Below are positions 1 through 11,649 of a DNA stretch of 64,000 nucleotides, in pieces (position 1 is the stretch's first letter; every line of letters begins with the position of its first letter). The stretch lies in the NCBI RefSeq assembly GCF_000149955.1, contig NW_017264855.1, forward strand, positions 1 through 64,000, read 5' to 3'. The position numbers were made by a program, and so were the translations under genes. Source of the stretch: Fusarium oxysporum f. sp. lycopersici 4287 (Eukaryota; Ascomycota; Sordariomycetes; Hypocreales; Nectriaceae). The notes below the pieces were generated by a model. That model did not search any database, was not told the DNA's origin, and worked only from the letters and a program-made list of their open reading frames with translations.

Positions 1-83
1 AGAAAGGTAGGAGACAAAGAAGGGAGGGCGAATGAAAGTGCGGAGAGGGAAATAGAAGGTTAAAAGTTTAGAGGGAGGATGGG

Positions 84-236
84 GCGCACGGACACTTAAA
101 CCTGGGATTGAGATATGAATTGGCAAAAGTTTTGGAGGATTGAGGGTGCACGGACACCTGAACCCAGGTTCAAAGAATGAATTGGCAAAAGTTTTGGGAA
201 AGGTATGGTGCACGGACACCTAAACCTAGGTTTAGG
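84..236. repeat. Degenerate tandem repeat, about 62-bp unit
   Basis: Two full copies (84-145, 146-207) and one partial copy (from 208) share the core GCACGGACACCT, a variable AACC-rich step, and then GAATTGGCAAAAGTTTTGG. No coding potential is visible. Confidence 0.7.
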
Positions 237-969
237 CGGGTCTGGTGTAGAAAAAATGGCAAGTTTACTAGCAAGGTTATAAAAATGTAGAGACCTATAA
301 GTAAAAAGGTCTAAATATTTATGACTTGTAACCCTAACCAGGACCCCTTCGGCGTGTTTTTTGACTACAATATAAGTAGACTTAATTAAATAATTAAAAA
401 AAAACTTGATAGAGAAATTGAGACATTTCTTATTTGCACTGTTTTTATTTGATTTTTCTAGTATTACTAGTTCTAACCTAACCTTAATGCTAATATAACT
501 AGGACTAAAAAATAACTCTTAGAAACGATTAACTCAAGAGAATATTAGTTTATTTATTTATTTAGCATAATTACTAAAACCTATTCGTGGTCCAGAACAA
601 TGACCCCGGGGGTCACAGACGTATCCAGGGGAACGGCACTTACCCGTCCACATCCCGTTGGTGGGATGAAGTCGGGGGGATTACACGCTTTGGGGCCCTG
701 GAGGGAGGATCACGTGGGCTTGGTGAGATACCGTCGCATTCACCACAATAAACTCGTGGCCGGAACCAGGAGCATACGGAACTTTATCCCACAAACCGAG
801 ATTATAGTCTTTGCGATCTATCATATCGTTTTCAGACAGGGGTGAACGCGAAGATTATGATTCAGGAATAGAGGACTTCGAGACCGAGTTCGAGTCGTAT
901 TTATAGCACTATTGTCTATCTAGTGCATGGAATGTAACGCAGCTATACTAATCCAGGAGGTAGAATATA
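237..969. other. Non-coding stretch, AT-rich in part
   Basis: Positions 300-590 are strongly AT-rich and full of stops in all frames. From 600 to 960 the composition returns to normal, but the only open frame (600-845) has no recognisable motif. The end of this stretch is the 3' flank of the FAD oxidase gene. Confidence 0.5.
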
Positions 970-3041
970 CTAAACACGGCACAGGCGGCCGTTCTGTGTG
1001 GGAACACCATCGATCTGGTCGGTGATGTACCAGCGGTCGCTTCCAACAGCCTGGAGAGCGTAGAAGAGACCAGTAGGGTCGACATCGTCCTTGATTCCGA
1101 GAAGACGGTTGTACTTGTCGGTGCCATAGAAGGACTGCTTAAAGTTAGGCTCAGTGACATCGGCCTCAGAAGCGTAGGCACCGCCGCTAGGGGTGACATC
1201 TCTCCAGGGCTTCATCCACTCATTAGTGAGGAGCTTGCTCTTCTGAGCAATAACATCCCACGAGCTGCCCTCATCCCAGTTAATAACAGAAATAGCCCAC
1301 ATGGCAGCGTCGCGCCAGGCAGGATTAACAGCGTTATCGGGATAGGGGCCAGGGCCGCCAGTGATACCGAAACCGATGATCTGGCCACCCTTGTCAGAGA
1401 GACCCTTGAGGGCAGCGTAGGTAGCGTTGAACTTGGCCTCATCGACAAAGTTGGCTTTGGGGAAGAGACGACCAGCAGTCTTGGAGACAGCACCTCCAAC
1501 CAGCTCACGAGGGAAACCTGCCTTCCAGGCACCCTGGAAGCTAGGGTACTCGGCTTCAAGAGTAACATCGATATCGACACCAAGGTCCTCGAAGGTCTGG
1601 AAAAGAGGAGCAGCGAGGACCTTGAGCTCAGCAAGAGTCATGCCAGGAGCGAACCAAGGCACCATGCTAAAGGTAAGGGTCTCGGCGCCGGTGTGCCACA
1701 CGTTCCAGTACTCGTAATTGCCTGCGGCGTTGAAGGTAGGGATGAGCTTCCAGTAGGCGCGGACGGCGAGCCAGAAGTTGTCATAGGACAGGGTAGAGCT
1801 AGTGCTGAAGGAGAAGGACATGACAGCGACGTTGGTCTTGGGGAAGGCCTTGACAGTGTACGAGGTAACGACACCGAAGGTGCTACCACCGCCTCCGCGG
1901 AGAGCCCAGAAGATATCAGTGTTCTGGTTCTCATTACAGGTGATGAAGCGACCGTCGGCAGTGACAACCTCGAGGCTGAGGATCTGGTCGGCACCCATGC
2001 CGTACTTGGGAGACATGGGAGAGTGGCCACCGCCAGCAAGGTAACCACCAGCATAGCCAACACTGAGGCCCTCGCCACCAACGGCAGTCACACCATACTG
2101 CTCAGCGGCAGCATACAGCTCCTGACCGATAACACCAGCGCCGACCTTCAGGGCCGGGCCGCTGTAGCTGCTGGTCTTGTAGGTCTTGTAGTACTTGATG
2201 CTCTTGAAGCGATGCGTCCAGATGGATAGGGCACCGGCGCCAACGGAGCGGCCATTGAAGTCGTGGCCAGTGTTCTTGATGACCAGACGAAGGTTGAGGG
2301 TACGGGCAAAGTTGATGGCAAGCTGAATATGGCCGACGTTCTGGGCGTCAATAACATAGGCAGGGTAGCCACCAAGCTTGCAGGTGCCAGAGGGGTTCTC
2401 GCTGGACTGGCAAGTAAGACCCTCGTAGACAGGCGACATGACAGAGGTAGGATCCTCCTCACTATTAACATGTTAGGCGTATGCAGCAGCTTGAAGAATT
2501 GAGTGTGACTTACTGCAGGAACGAGTTGCTCCATTGGTCGACGACAGTGACACATCGGTCGGCGTTGTAGGCTCCAGAGTTCTGGTAGCATACAGCACCG
2601 ATGGGAACCGTCTTGATAAGAGCGCCACCAGTGACAAGGTCGAGAACCTTCCACACAATAGAGTTGGGGAAGAGAGCATCGCCTGGCATGGTCTTGCACT
2701 GGGGAGTGTAAGCCAGGCCACGCTTCTTGCTGGCAGCGCTGTCATCAAAGTGCAGCAGCGTCACATTGGACAGCTCATAATCAGTGAGGTTGGACAAGGC
2801 ATCGTCAGTCAAGACGTACTTCTCCTCAGGCAGGTAGTCGCCTGAGAGAACGTCAACAGGCTCGGCAATGTTCTCCTCAGTGGCGTCTAATGCAGTTCGT
2901 CAGCACATGTTCTTGCGCAAGGGGCATGCTGCATGCAGTCTTACCAACTTCCTCGCCATCGACAACGATGGTCTGGGCAGCCACGTGGGAAACCAGGCAT
3001 GAGAGGAGGCCTGCGGCCACGAGGCGTCGATTCAGCTGCAT
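970..3041 (-). CDS. Secreted FAD-linked oxidase, BBE / isoamyl-alcohol-oxidase-like
   Basis: Three exons on the minus strand (3041-2945, 2886-2514, 2461-970), with GTAAG-type donors and TAG acceptors, join in frame to 653 aa. Exon 1 begins with a typical signal peptide ([13 protein letters not shown]...). The third exon holds the FAD_binding_4/PCMH fold. [11 protein letters not shown] contains the His that usually carries covalent FAD, and [13 protein letters not shown] follows. The Cys used for bicovalent flavin attachment in many BBE enzymes is absent at that second site, so a single His linkage is likely. The C-terminal end resembles the BBE domain. Family members oxidise alcohols, sugars or secondary-metabolite intermediates with O2; the substrate here cannot be told. 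The nearest recognisable group is the fungal isoamyl-alcohol-oxidase (MreA-like) proteins. No lesion is seen. Confidence 0.88.
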
Positions 3042-3245
3042 TGTACTTTCTGGGCTTGAAACGCCGACACGGTTCGCACGGGTGACTTGGCGGTTTTCTA
3101 TTTAGATTTAGAAAAGCAAGGCACGCTAGCTCTTCGAAGGGGACTCAGAAAAAGTCGACGCTGATCCGGGATGACCAGGAACAAGAGTGACGGAGACAAG
3201 AGAGAAACGCGCTGAAGGGGAGTGGAAGGAAGCCCAAGACGTGTG

Positions 3246-3251
3246 TATATA
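3246..3251 (-). promoter_or_regulatory. Possible TATA box of the FAD oxidase gene
   Basis: TATATA lies about 205 bp upstream of the chosen ATG on the minus strand, in an otherwise GC-balanced flank. Placement only; no start site is known. Confidence 0.3.
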
Positions 3252-4523
3252 AGCAAGTCCCACGCGGGCGAGTGAGTCGATTCCAAGAACTCCGATGCCA
3301 GGATCCGAGCTCCGAACGCAGTCCTGATTATCATTACATTAGGCTGACAATGACTCCAATCAATAGTTTGGAAATCTAGGAACAAGGACATCTTGAACCG
3401 AGCCTCGCCTCCATCTCTCCTCCCTTGCAATGGCACGCGGTGGAAATGATAGCAAGGCGACAAGCCTGCAACCAACATTATTCATGCTTGACTCCTTTGG
3501 ATCATGCAGCGATCTTGTTACTACGTAGTCGGTCGCTGAGAATGAGTCGATTCCCACTTTGGCCCTCCACGTCGACCAGATTATGCCGCCGTTGGGTTAG
3601 CCTTTGGTCGCGCGTAGGAAGACGGTTCGTTCGGACCCCTGCAATGACGGCCGCAAGAGCTGCAAGGGAATTGGCTCGCCGGCTGACAATTCAGGTAAAA
3701 ATCTGCAAGCCCCGAAGACAGATGGCCGAGGCTAGTCAGTGATTTCAATGCAACTGTTGTGTTGACAGCCGCACCAAAGGTATGCTTCTTCTAGGCCCAT
3801 TCCGCCCTTCCCTAAGCCATACTACTTCCGTGCCGCCCACCAGCCGACGGCAATATCCGTCTACGGCAGGTACCAGCTAACTATTCTCCAGGTGATTTGA
3901 CTAAGAAGACCGGTCAGCTTCAGCAGTGATAGCGCCAGCCTTGGGCAAATGCCGCAGCCCCACCTGAAATACCGGGCCCCGGAGTTGCTAGGCCCCTATC
4001 TCCGCCCAGTAAAAAAAAAGCTGGAGCGGCCGGTATCTAACTTGTCCCTGCGGGGAGAGGGGAAATGAGCCACATGGGAGACACAAGGGGTCCAAGGGAC
4101 CCTCGGATGAGCGCTGCGGGGATATGCAATCGATCTGATCGGTGATGGGCTGACAAGTCGAAGATCGTCTCTACTATGTAGTATGTCGGACCTGACAATT
4201 GTTTCTTCCAGAAAGCGCTGGCCTGCAAGTCATATGCACGTCAATGCAGGCATCTTCCATTTAATCTTACCACGCCACGAATTCCCTCAAAGCCACGTCC
4301 TCGCTTCCGCCGTGATAGGAAAGTTCGGGCTTCGTATCCTTGTCCCCCTTAACTTTAAAGTTTTGGCCTACGTAAATTGACTGGCCAAAAGCCTGGAATC
4401 GCCTCATCCACCACTTAAACCCTCATTTCCACCCTTCAATTTCACAGCTAACTTTAAGAAGAAGAACCGTGACAAACCAATAACTATATCATTTTAAAGC
4501 CCCAAGTCTGTAGATTAGTATTC
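3252..4523. other. No gene recognised
   Basis: Only short open frames without motifs are present. A short Cys-bearing segment near 3620-3690 on the plus strand is vaguely like the start of a Zn2Cys6 cluster, but it lacks the first Cys and has no continuation. Confidence 0.4.
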
Positions 4524-5570
4524 TATACACCGTCTCCTGTAAACCTGTATACGCGCAACCTATTGCGGGCTGAAGTTGTGAGCTTCAAAACTAGGTAGTC
4601 AGGCAAGGTTGCCCGCGCTTCTCGAATCCATTTGATCAGCAATTTCCTGTGAGCCTCGCTCTTGCCTAATTTGATGAACCCAGGATCCGTTCCTCGTAAT
4701 TTGTCTTTTAGAGCCTACAAAATGTGCTCTATGGGGTTTAAATCAGGCGAGTGGGGAGGTCAAAAAATCAGCCCAATGTCATGTAAAACGAGCGAATCTA
4801 GGGACGGTCCTGCTGTGTGCACACAGGCGTTATCCCTGTTAGAAGGTCTCAAATTCATTGAGGAAAGAAAGCAGCCCTTCTGTCAATACCTTCCTCTAGC
4901 TCCAAGACATACATCCCAGCTTCTTTGCAAGTTGGTCCCTTATCATCATGATCAGATAGGTCTTTTTGCTTCCAGCGATGCCTACCCATAACATGATAGA
5001 CTGACGGGCTTTCTCGTGTGCCTACAGGCTCACAAGGTCCTTCCGGTACTTGTCATCAGGTCGGCGGAAGACCCAGTCACCAGGGTTATTCGGGGCATTC
5101 TGTATAGTAACCTCTTCACTGTATAAGTTAGCTCTAAATCCTTCCTCTTTGATGCCTTGTACCTTGATATAATTGCTAGGACGATAAAGCCAAAGTCACA
5201 ATACTTAAGTCCAGCTTTTGCGTGTTCTTCTGATAGTGCGATTCGTCATTTTAACCGCCATTTGCGCCTCCAGTGGCTCTGAAGACGACGTTATAATGTG
5301 CGTATAGAGATGTCTAAGTCTGATTCAGCTAACACATCATTCCGCGTTAATTCGCGGTGCCGGTTTATATATGAATTGATTCGTACAATCCGTAATGCCG
5401 ATAGCTTCTGTGGCCGCCGTTTTCGCCGCTTCGATTGAAGAACTTGGTCGTTTTCCCAGCGCCTTTTGTCCTCGAGATCGTGCTTTGCGTTGTGTTGAAG
5501 TGATCCGCAACAACCCGTTAAGATCTGCCGGCGCGTAACTCCGCCATCATGACTGCTCTCTGAACCGGAG
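4524..5570 (-). pseudogene. Tc1/mariner transposase relic
   Basis: Minus-strand translation, switching frames at lesions, gives the layout of a Tc1/mariner transposase. In order: a helix-turn-helix region near 5330-5560 with RRKRRPQKLSALRI, the region RIALSEEHAKAGLKYC near 5230, the catalytic segment RDNACVHTAG near 4815-4840, and the C-terminal signature PPHSPDLNPIEHIL near 4720-4765. The residue before PPHSPD, normally Trp, is TGA, and the Trp after HIL is TAG, both as expected from G-to-A change of TGG. Other stops and at least two frameshifts are present. The roughly 1 kb length fits a full transposase gene. I found no convincing terminal inverted repeats. Plus-strand open frames here are shadows. 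Confidence 0.8.
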
Positions 5571-6730
5571 AAAATTCGTAATTAAATTGGCAATTTCCGC
5601 TGATTTCAGCGCCACAAGGACGGACTTCAGAGGTCATCTTCCCTATAGATACTGCGTGTTGAAGTTGAGGGGATTATTCAGTTGCCTTTGCGTGAAGCGG
5701 GGTCGGATAGATCCGATTCCAGACTTTTGGCATGTGATTTTAGTAAGCGATCCCCCGAAGGTTTTCGACTTGTGCCCCGTGGCGTGCGCCGGCTGGGCAC
5801 CAAAGAGACATCCCGGGGCCAGGCGTTGAGCCGTGCAGGAGCAGTCACTGGCCCAAGGATCTAGCGGCAGAGACTAGGGCACAGACTGGCGCTTCTTGTT
5901 GGCCCGGGAGGCACAGATTGGTATTACTCAGGGACTTGGAGGGCTGCCGGTCGCTCCTTAAACCATGCATTAGTCAGGTCTAGTGCCGGGCAGCCGATCG
6001 TGACAGGCTAGGTCCGGGGGTCTGTCTGTCGTCTAGATGCTTTCTGCAAGTTCTGTCAGAGTCGTGGACAGGGTCGGGCAACCCATTCAACACCTTCCGA
6101 AAGGTGCTTGGTACGCGCTGAGCACGTCTCGTCCAAGTTGCTGGTACCTGTGTTACTTCGGCTGAGCGGCAAAGGGACCCTGCTGCTCAGTTAGTCTGCG
6201 TTTTTCAGTCAGTGGCGCTAACCAGTTCCTCGGGTTTCATCCGATAGAAGTCGCCATCGAAGAACTGTTGGGGTTCGGTCTGTTATTTGGTCTGAGACTG
6301 GTCCCCTTTGGCGTTATAGCGAAAGGAAGATTTCGTAGTGGTAGTATTCTTGTGTCGATATGGAGTCGCTACTAAGGGTGAACATTGTCGCACCAAGTCC
6401 AGGGACCTATCTCTCTTGTTGTTGTGCCAGCAAAGCCCACGCTCCAGGGATTAAGCACTCAAGGACTAAGTCGGCGAGCACGTGTATATACCTGTTAAGC
6501 AGCCCACTTCCGGATCTTCTGGCAGCTGGCCAAGGCATTGTCTGCCCTCTGTCGATCCTGAAGGTCTCAAAGGTCTTCTTCATCCAAGGTTTTGCTTCCA
6601 GGCACGCGTTGATCGGGGCGGTGCTGACATTTCTCGCGTGCCCCTCGTTGAAGGCTCCCCCATCTGCGTTTTCCCCCTCACTGGGCTTTTGCTTTTTTTG
6701 TCTCCCAGTACGTTGGAAACGCTCCGAGAC
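5571..6730. other. Intergenic region upstream of the PTH11-like gene
   Basis: GC-balanced sequence with no recognisable product on either strand. The last few hundred bases should contain the promoter and 5' UTR of the gene starting at 6731. Confidence 0.4.
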
Positions 6731-8279
6731 ATGGCGCTCCTACGAGAGATCCTACGGTCCATCGACGTGGGCACCTTCGTCGCCGAGCGTGTTGGTGGCG
6801 GCAATGAGTTGCGGTCCCGTGGCTACATCCCCGTTGGCGAGCTGGGCACAACGCCTACGCAGCAAAAGGCTATTGCAATCGTCTTCTTCGTAACATTTTT
6901 GGCGCTCACCGTTTGGGCACTTCGCATATACTCCCGATGGAGTTCAAAACAGATCGGAATTGGTAAGTTCTGGACTCGGAGTCTCTGCGTCATTGGGCAA
7001 TTGGTCTTGATAATGGGATCTGGAGGAGACGCAGTTATGCTGACTATTGTGTTTTAATTTGCAGATGACTGGTTAACAACCGCTGCAATGGTGAGTCTGC
7101 CTTGGTGGTTACCTTTACGAAGTAGCGTATCTAATGTTTACATGCAGGCGTTCTCTCTGGCACTCGTGGTCCCCTACTACATGTGTGAGTTACTCATCCC
7201 TCCTGTCTCGTCGAGTCATATTGCTAACTTGTTCCAGACCTCAAGTACGATTACATCGGATTCGCAACGAAAGACCTACCAGCAACGTACGATCTCGAGC
7301 CCGTCCTGTTCTGGAACTGGGTAACGCAGGTCCTGTACAACCCGATTCTCGCACTCGTCAAGGCATCTGTTCTCACCTTTCTGCTCCAACTGGGTGGTCA
7401 CCGACGAAGCACCCGATTCGCCATCTACGGGCTGAACATCTTCAACGCGCTCCAGATGGTTGCTATTTTCATCGTTGTCATTTTCCAGACAATTCCTATC
7501 AACGCATACTGGGAACTCACAGAGAAGAGGACGCGCCAGATCGACGCACCCATGTTCTACATCTCTACAGCATGCATCACCATCGTTACCGATTTCCTTG
7601 TTCTTCTTATTCCATTTTGGGTCTTCCTTGGTTTGAGGATGCGCGTTGCCGCCAAGGTCGGTTTGATCGTGATCTTTTTGCTCGGTGGAGTGTGAGTATT
7701 CGCCCAATTCTGTGGTTTTCCTTCCTAACTTTAGCTGCTACAGTGTCATCATCGTTTCGATTGTTCGAGTCAATGAGCTTCACAAAAAGTTCTACCAGAA
7801 GGGCTACGATTCCAGAGACACCCTTGGAGACACTTTGAGTGCCGTCGAGGCCAACCTGGCCATCATCGCCGCCTGTGGTCCAGCCCTCCGCCCCTTGTTC
7901 CGAAAGATGTTCCCTGGTCTATTCTCGAACAAAAGCAGCAACGAAAACTACAACACGCCAAGAAACTATGTGAGCAACTATGGCACCGGCACGGATCGAC
8001 GCCACGCAAACATCAACCAGTCGTTCCCGCTCAAGGATATGCATGTCAGCAAGACTCGTACAGAGATTCGAGGTCACTCCCCAAACGAGAGTGAAGAAGA
8101 GATTATGACATATAATGGTATCATCAGAACAATAGCTGTAAGAAACTTATACCATAGTGCTAGGTCTCAAGGACTTGGTTGGCTAACACATGCAGGTTGA
8201 TGTCAGGTACGATCAAGCGACGTTAGACGGGAGGGAATCAGAGACTGAGTTCTCGGAGCCACCTAGGTCACACCCTTAA
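6731..8279 (+). CDS. Rhodopsin-domain (PTH11-like) seven-helix membrane protein
   Basis: Six exons (6731-6962, 7065-7090, 7148-7184, 7238-7691, 7744-8137, 8196-8279) join in frame to 408 aa. I chose this ATG because it precedes the first helix in the frame that continues through all junctions. Family marks are visible: DDWL after the first helix, LALVKASVLTFLLQL, then TDFLVLLIPFWVFLGLRMRV, the following GLIVIFLLGG helix with IVR, and EANLAIIAACGPALRPLFRK near the end. The C-terminal tail is hydrophilic. This fungal family sits in the plasma membrane or in vacuolar/vesicle membranes. Some members act in surface sensing and others are carried in secondary-metabolite clusters, so the role here is open. 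A related gene lies at 17823-19216. Confidence 0.87.
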
Positions 8280-8779
8280 ATATTTCTTTGCTTCCGACGG
8301 AATACCCTCATGTTATTATGAAGGCCCCATAGATTAGACGTAGTCATTGCTCGTTATCAAAACACGCTGGAGTTAAACCATATCGCTCAAAAATGAGGAC
8401 GTTGTGGGTATTGAGTATGTAACTATAGTATGACGTCGATTTTTTAGCTTCTTGTGCATTTGTGTGGTGAGAGGACGACAGCTTGTGATTCTATCGTAAA
8501 TCTACCGTAGTAACTGACGGTATTTGGCCCCTTTTTTGTTTGTTTGTTTGTTTGTTTGTATATTTTTCGTCTGGGTGGCTGTAACGAAGCCAGATCTCCT
8601 ACTGGAGCAAAAGACGTGCTGAGCTAGCTAGGTACAGGGAAACCCCGCTTCCTTCACCATCCAGCATACCAATGGCACAAAAGGTGCTGTATTTCTCAAG
8701 CCCGTCACCCGTCAGCGGGTTCGGGGGCAATCTATTGTCGAACTTTTTCCACCGACCAGAATTCTCTCGCGCATCACTA
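8280..8779. other. Intergenic, with a (TTTG)n microsatellite
   Basis: 3' flank of the PTH11-like gene. A run of TTTG units lies near 8535-8563. The part nearest 8780 may be the last, unreadable portion of the amidase relic. Confidence 0.45.
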
Positions 8780-9165
8780 CATCTGCCGACGCAGTCCACA
8801 ATCTCCAGTAACCAAGTTGTAGCTCGTAGTCGACTGTCGCGGCGGCAGGGAAAAACCTCGGGAAGGAATCAGAGGCCGACGGTGCGGCTTGCCTTCAAAG
8901 GAGAAAAACCCATCGCAATCGGCGTCGTTGATCGGGAGGATGTCGCTACCGATGCCATGGGCATCGTCCTCCGATATCTAAGGCGTTCTGGTTCTGAGGT
9001 GCCGCCATTAGATCCGACAAAGGTGTTGTCAGAGAAGGCGAACTCTCCAAAATTCCTTCTCTGAAAACTGCTGTTAGGGAGCCGATAGCATCCCCGCAGT
9101 TTTGTGTGGTCGCGTGGCCTGCAGAAAATCCCGCTCCTAACACGGCACTAACAGTGCGTGCCAAG
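8780..9165 (-). pseudogene. Amidase-signature enzyme relic
   Basis: On the minus strand the frames, read with shifts, follow the order of an amidase-signature core: SLTAVFREGILE, then a Ser/Gly-rich stretch in the place of GGSSGGE, then IGGRCP leading into MGIGSDI, and later a segment like FFSFEGKPHRRPLIPSRG that parallels the family's GFKPT...RLPSRG. At least two frameshifts separate the blocks and the Ser-cis-Ser-Lys triad cannot be traced intact. Only about 130 aa of a 500-600 aa enzyme remain. The family call rests on motif order read by eye. The plus-strand open frame at 8672-9064 is antisense to it. Confidence 0.45.
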
Positions 9166-9801
9166 AAAGAATTTTTACAGGGGAGAGTTGCGGTATTTGG
9201 CCCCCAGACTCTTCGAGCACTGGTCTAGGGTAGCTCGCATTGAAAGACTGTACCAATATCTGCTACAAACCACGCGCTGGTGATGGAGGGAAAGGAGATA
9301 GGTCTAGGATCCCGCAATTTCCCTAAGACGGTCAATTCGATTTCCTCTCAATACATATATAATGACTTTTACACTACACGCACATCTTGACGCAAAATGT
9401 CACTCAAGCTGACTTGAGTCTGGCGAATGGCACCAGCACTCTATGAAACTGAAATCATTCAAATACTAAGTATCTTAAGCTTAATTTGGATTTTATATAG
9501 ATTTTTACACAACTAGGCTTAAGATATAACGGTGTAGTGCGACATATGCTTAGCATATACAATAAAGGTAAATAACTTTATTTAATCATTCGACGACGCT
9601 AAGTACCTACTGTATCTACAATCTATGTGCAGCAGTTTCAAGGTGCTCATTGCTTGTTGTTGTTGCAATTTATGTACTGGGACGGGACTGACTACTGTTG
9701 AGTGCTCAACCGCGCGAGTTTATTTGGCCCCCCGGACGCCCATGTATTGGTCGCCCTCCCAAAAAGGGTACTATCCTCATTCCGTCACGGAACAGTCTCC
9801 C
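9166..9801. other. No gene recognised
   Basis: Mixed sequence, AT-rich around 9450-9600. It includes the 3' flank of the GH30 gene. Confidence 0.4.
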
Positions 9802-11250
9802 TCACAACGACACGTTGCTCACTTCGAAGGTCTGCACCGTGCCCGATTCAAACCACGACCAAAACCTCTTTCCCTTCAGGAATGTGTCTTGGTGGTTGAC
9901 ATAGCTTTCACCGCCACCAGTGTGCGTACTCCAGCGTGGCACCAGACTGCCATCTTGGCCTGGCGAGTTGAACATGGACAGATCGAAGTTTAGGTACTGA
10001 GCGTTTCCCCAATTTGCGGCGACGATTACCAGCTTCTTGTTTTCAGCATCGTACGCAGCAATAGAGTCAACGTCGCTAGCTGACAGGATCTGCATGCCTG
10101 GCCGGATGTGGCGTGTGAATTGCGCTAGAACGAAATATTTCTGGGTTGCCGAGCCGAGTGTTTTCTTGTCGTTGTCACCCACGATGAGGCCCCAGCCTTG
10201 GATGTCGACAGCTTGCCAATACACCCATGCGGTAGGATGCAGCCACTTCAAGTCCAAGAGAAGATTTTGGTAGAGACCTTTGCCGCTTCCATCGCCGTCG
10301 CCATACTCGCTGTTCCAAAGTTGCTTCCCTGCTCCCTTTGCAAGGCTGTACAGCTCGTCGCGTCTTCCGCCGCCTCCTTGATAACCGTGAACATTGATGC
10401 GGTTCACCTTAGCTTTAGCATCACTGCTAAGGCTCTTCCAAGTCGCGACCGCATCGTCGTAACTGGTTTCGTCGGAGGCTGAAACCGCAATGGCTTCGAG
10501 GCCGTGCTTATCAAGCTCATCACGCATGTTCTTGATGATGATCCCTTGAGTGGCGACCTCGAAATGACAACCTTCCTGGGTACCGTTGCTTTTCCAATAG
10601 TTCGTGGAGGGCTCGTTAAGGGCCTCGACAGAGTTGAAGTTGATGCCCCAGTTATCATGAGCGTACTTTGCAATAGAGGCAAGATATACGGCGTGCTGGT
10701 CGTAGTTCCACGACTGTAAGTTGTCGGTCGTACCGCCATCAGACCCAGAAGGGTTGTGGTTCTTGCACATCCACCACATAGGAGAGTTGGAAAAAAGCTC
10801 AAATATGGTCGCCCCTCTATCGAGTGCCTTCAGCAGCATGCTGCGTTGGTTTTTGTCGACAGCCCAGTCCCAACTTGAGGAGGAAGTGTTGCTGCTGGCC
10901 CAGTCTATCCAGAAACCATCCATTTGCCGAGATGGCAAGATGTTTGGCGACACTACCATTTGAGAGCCATCAATACTGTTGGAGCTACCTGCTCCAGCAT
11001 TGTAGCGCACAATGTTGAACCACAAACCGGGAAGATTCTGGCCATTCAGAGTTTCCGAGTCGGCAGAGAAGAAAAGAGTAGCCAAATCATCCCGGTCACC
11101 GAAAGCCTTGGCCCACCAAGCGAGGGAAACACCCCACCCTTCCCATGTCCCCCAGTTGGATGTGGGATCAACAGTAGATGATTTGTCAGCGACCGAGACG
11201 TGAATGCTAACCGCAGCCAAAGCCAGCGAGAAGAGATGACGGCAGTGCAT
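9802..11250 (-). CDS. Secreted endo-beta-1,6-galactanase-like glycoside hydrolase (GH30)
   Basis: A single-exon gene of 482 aa. The ATG at 11250 gives a clean signal peptide (MHCRHLFSLALAAVS...); the longer open frame begins with TTG. The mature start STVDPTSNWGTWEGWGVSLA is typical of fungal GH30 galactanases. The proposed acid/base Glu is in EALNEPSTNYW (about residue 213) and the nucleophile Glu in LWNSEYGDG (about residue 315). A small C-terminal beta-domain follows. Known relatives hydrolyse beta-1,6-galactan side chains of arabinogalactan proteins outside the cell. Next to it lie a decayed GH2 beta-galactosidase and a lactose-permease-like gene, which fits a galactan/galactoside-use locus. 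The frame appears intact. Confidence 0.88.
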   Translation of the reverse strand: MHCRHLFSLALAAVSIHVSVADKSSTVDPTSNWGTWEGWGVSLAWWAKAFGDRDDLATLFFSADSETLNGQNLPGLWFNIVRYNAGAGSSNSIDGSQMVVSPNILPSRQMDGFWIDWASSNTSSSSWDWAVDKNQRSMLLKALDRGATIFELFSNSPMWWMCKNHNPSGSDGGTTDNLQSWNYDQHAVYLASIAKYAHDNWGINFNSVEALNEPSTNYWKSNGTQEGCHFEVATQGIIIKNMRDELDKHGLEAIAVSASDETSYDDAVATWKSLSSDAKAKVNRINVHGYQGGGGRRDELYSLAKGAGKQLWNSEYGDGDGSGKGLYQNLLLDLKWLHPTAWVYWQAVDIQGWGLIVGDNDKKTLGSATQKYFVLAQFTRHIRPGMQILSASDVDSIAAYDAENKKLVIVAANWGNAQYLNFDLSMFNSPGQDGSLVPRWSTHTGGGESYVNHQDTFLKGKRFWSWFESGTVQTFEVSNVSL

Positions 11251-11321
11251 AACGAGAAAGGCAGTGTTATTCAAGGGGTGCGGTAGAATTGTGGCGAAGA
11301 AATTGGTTAGCGGTCTGGCAT

Positions 11322-11329
11322 GATTTATA
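11322..11329 (-). promoter_or_regulatory. Probable TATA box of the GH30 gene
   Basis: TATAAATC on the minus strand lies about 72 bp upstream of the ATG at 11250, a normal spacing for a fungal core promoter. Confidence 0.45.
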
Positions 11330-11649
11330 CCCCAAGCCTCGGATCGAAGTCAGCAACAAGACTCCATGCGACGTGTCAGAACTCTCCACGCCATCAATGT
11401 GCGGGGAAGGCGGGGCCCCGCAGATTTCGTATGTGATCCACATCCTGCAGCTCACGAGTTCCGTCCATCTGGAAAGCCCCTCCTGGTCATCTGACAAGAG
11501 AGGCTAAGGGGGGCTAAGGGTGAGTTGGACGGGGAAAGCGGAGCCGAAGCCAACTCCAACGAAGCGTTACTAGCTATTGTATAGTCGAAATAACAGTATG
11601 CTAGCTTTAGAATGGAGAGCAAGGCTAACAAGGGGCGGTAATTCGACTC

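Noticed and set aside
600..845. 81-codon open frame
   Set aside because: No motif, no splice-consistent extension, and unusual composition; likely chance.
1693..2229. Long plus-strand frame opposite the FAD oxidase
   Set aside because: Antisense shadow of a strongly biased coding exon; the minus strand has clear domain motifs.
3560..3700. Possible start of a Zn2Cys6 cluster (PCNDGRKSCKG)
   Set aside because: The first cluster Cys is missing, the second half cannot be found, and the exon model is forced.
4662..4991. 109-codon plus-strand frame
   Set aside because: Lies antisense to the Tc1/mariner relic, which explains its openness.
8672..9064. 130-codon plus-strand frame
   Set aside because: No motif; the opposite strand shows amidase-like blocks.
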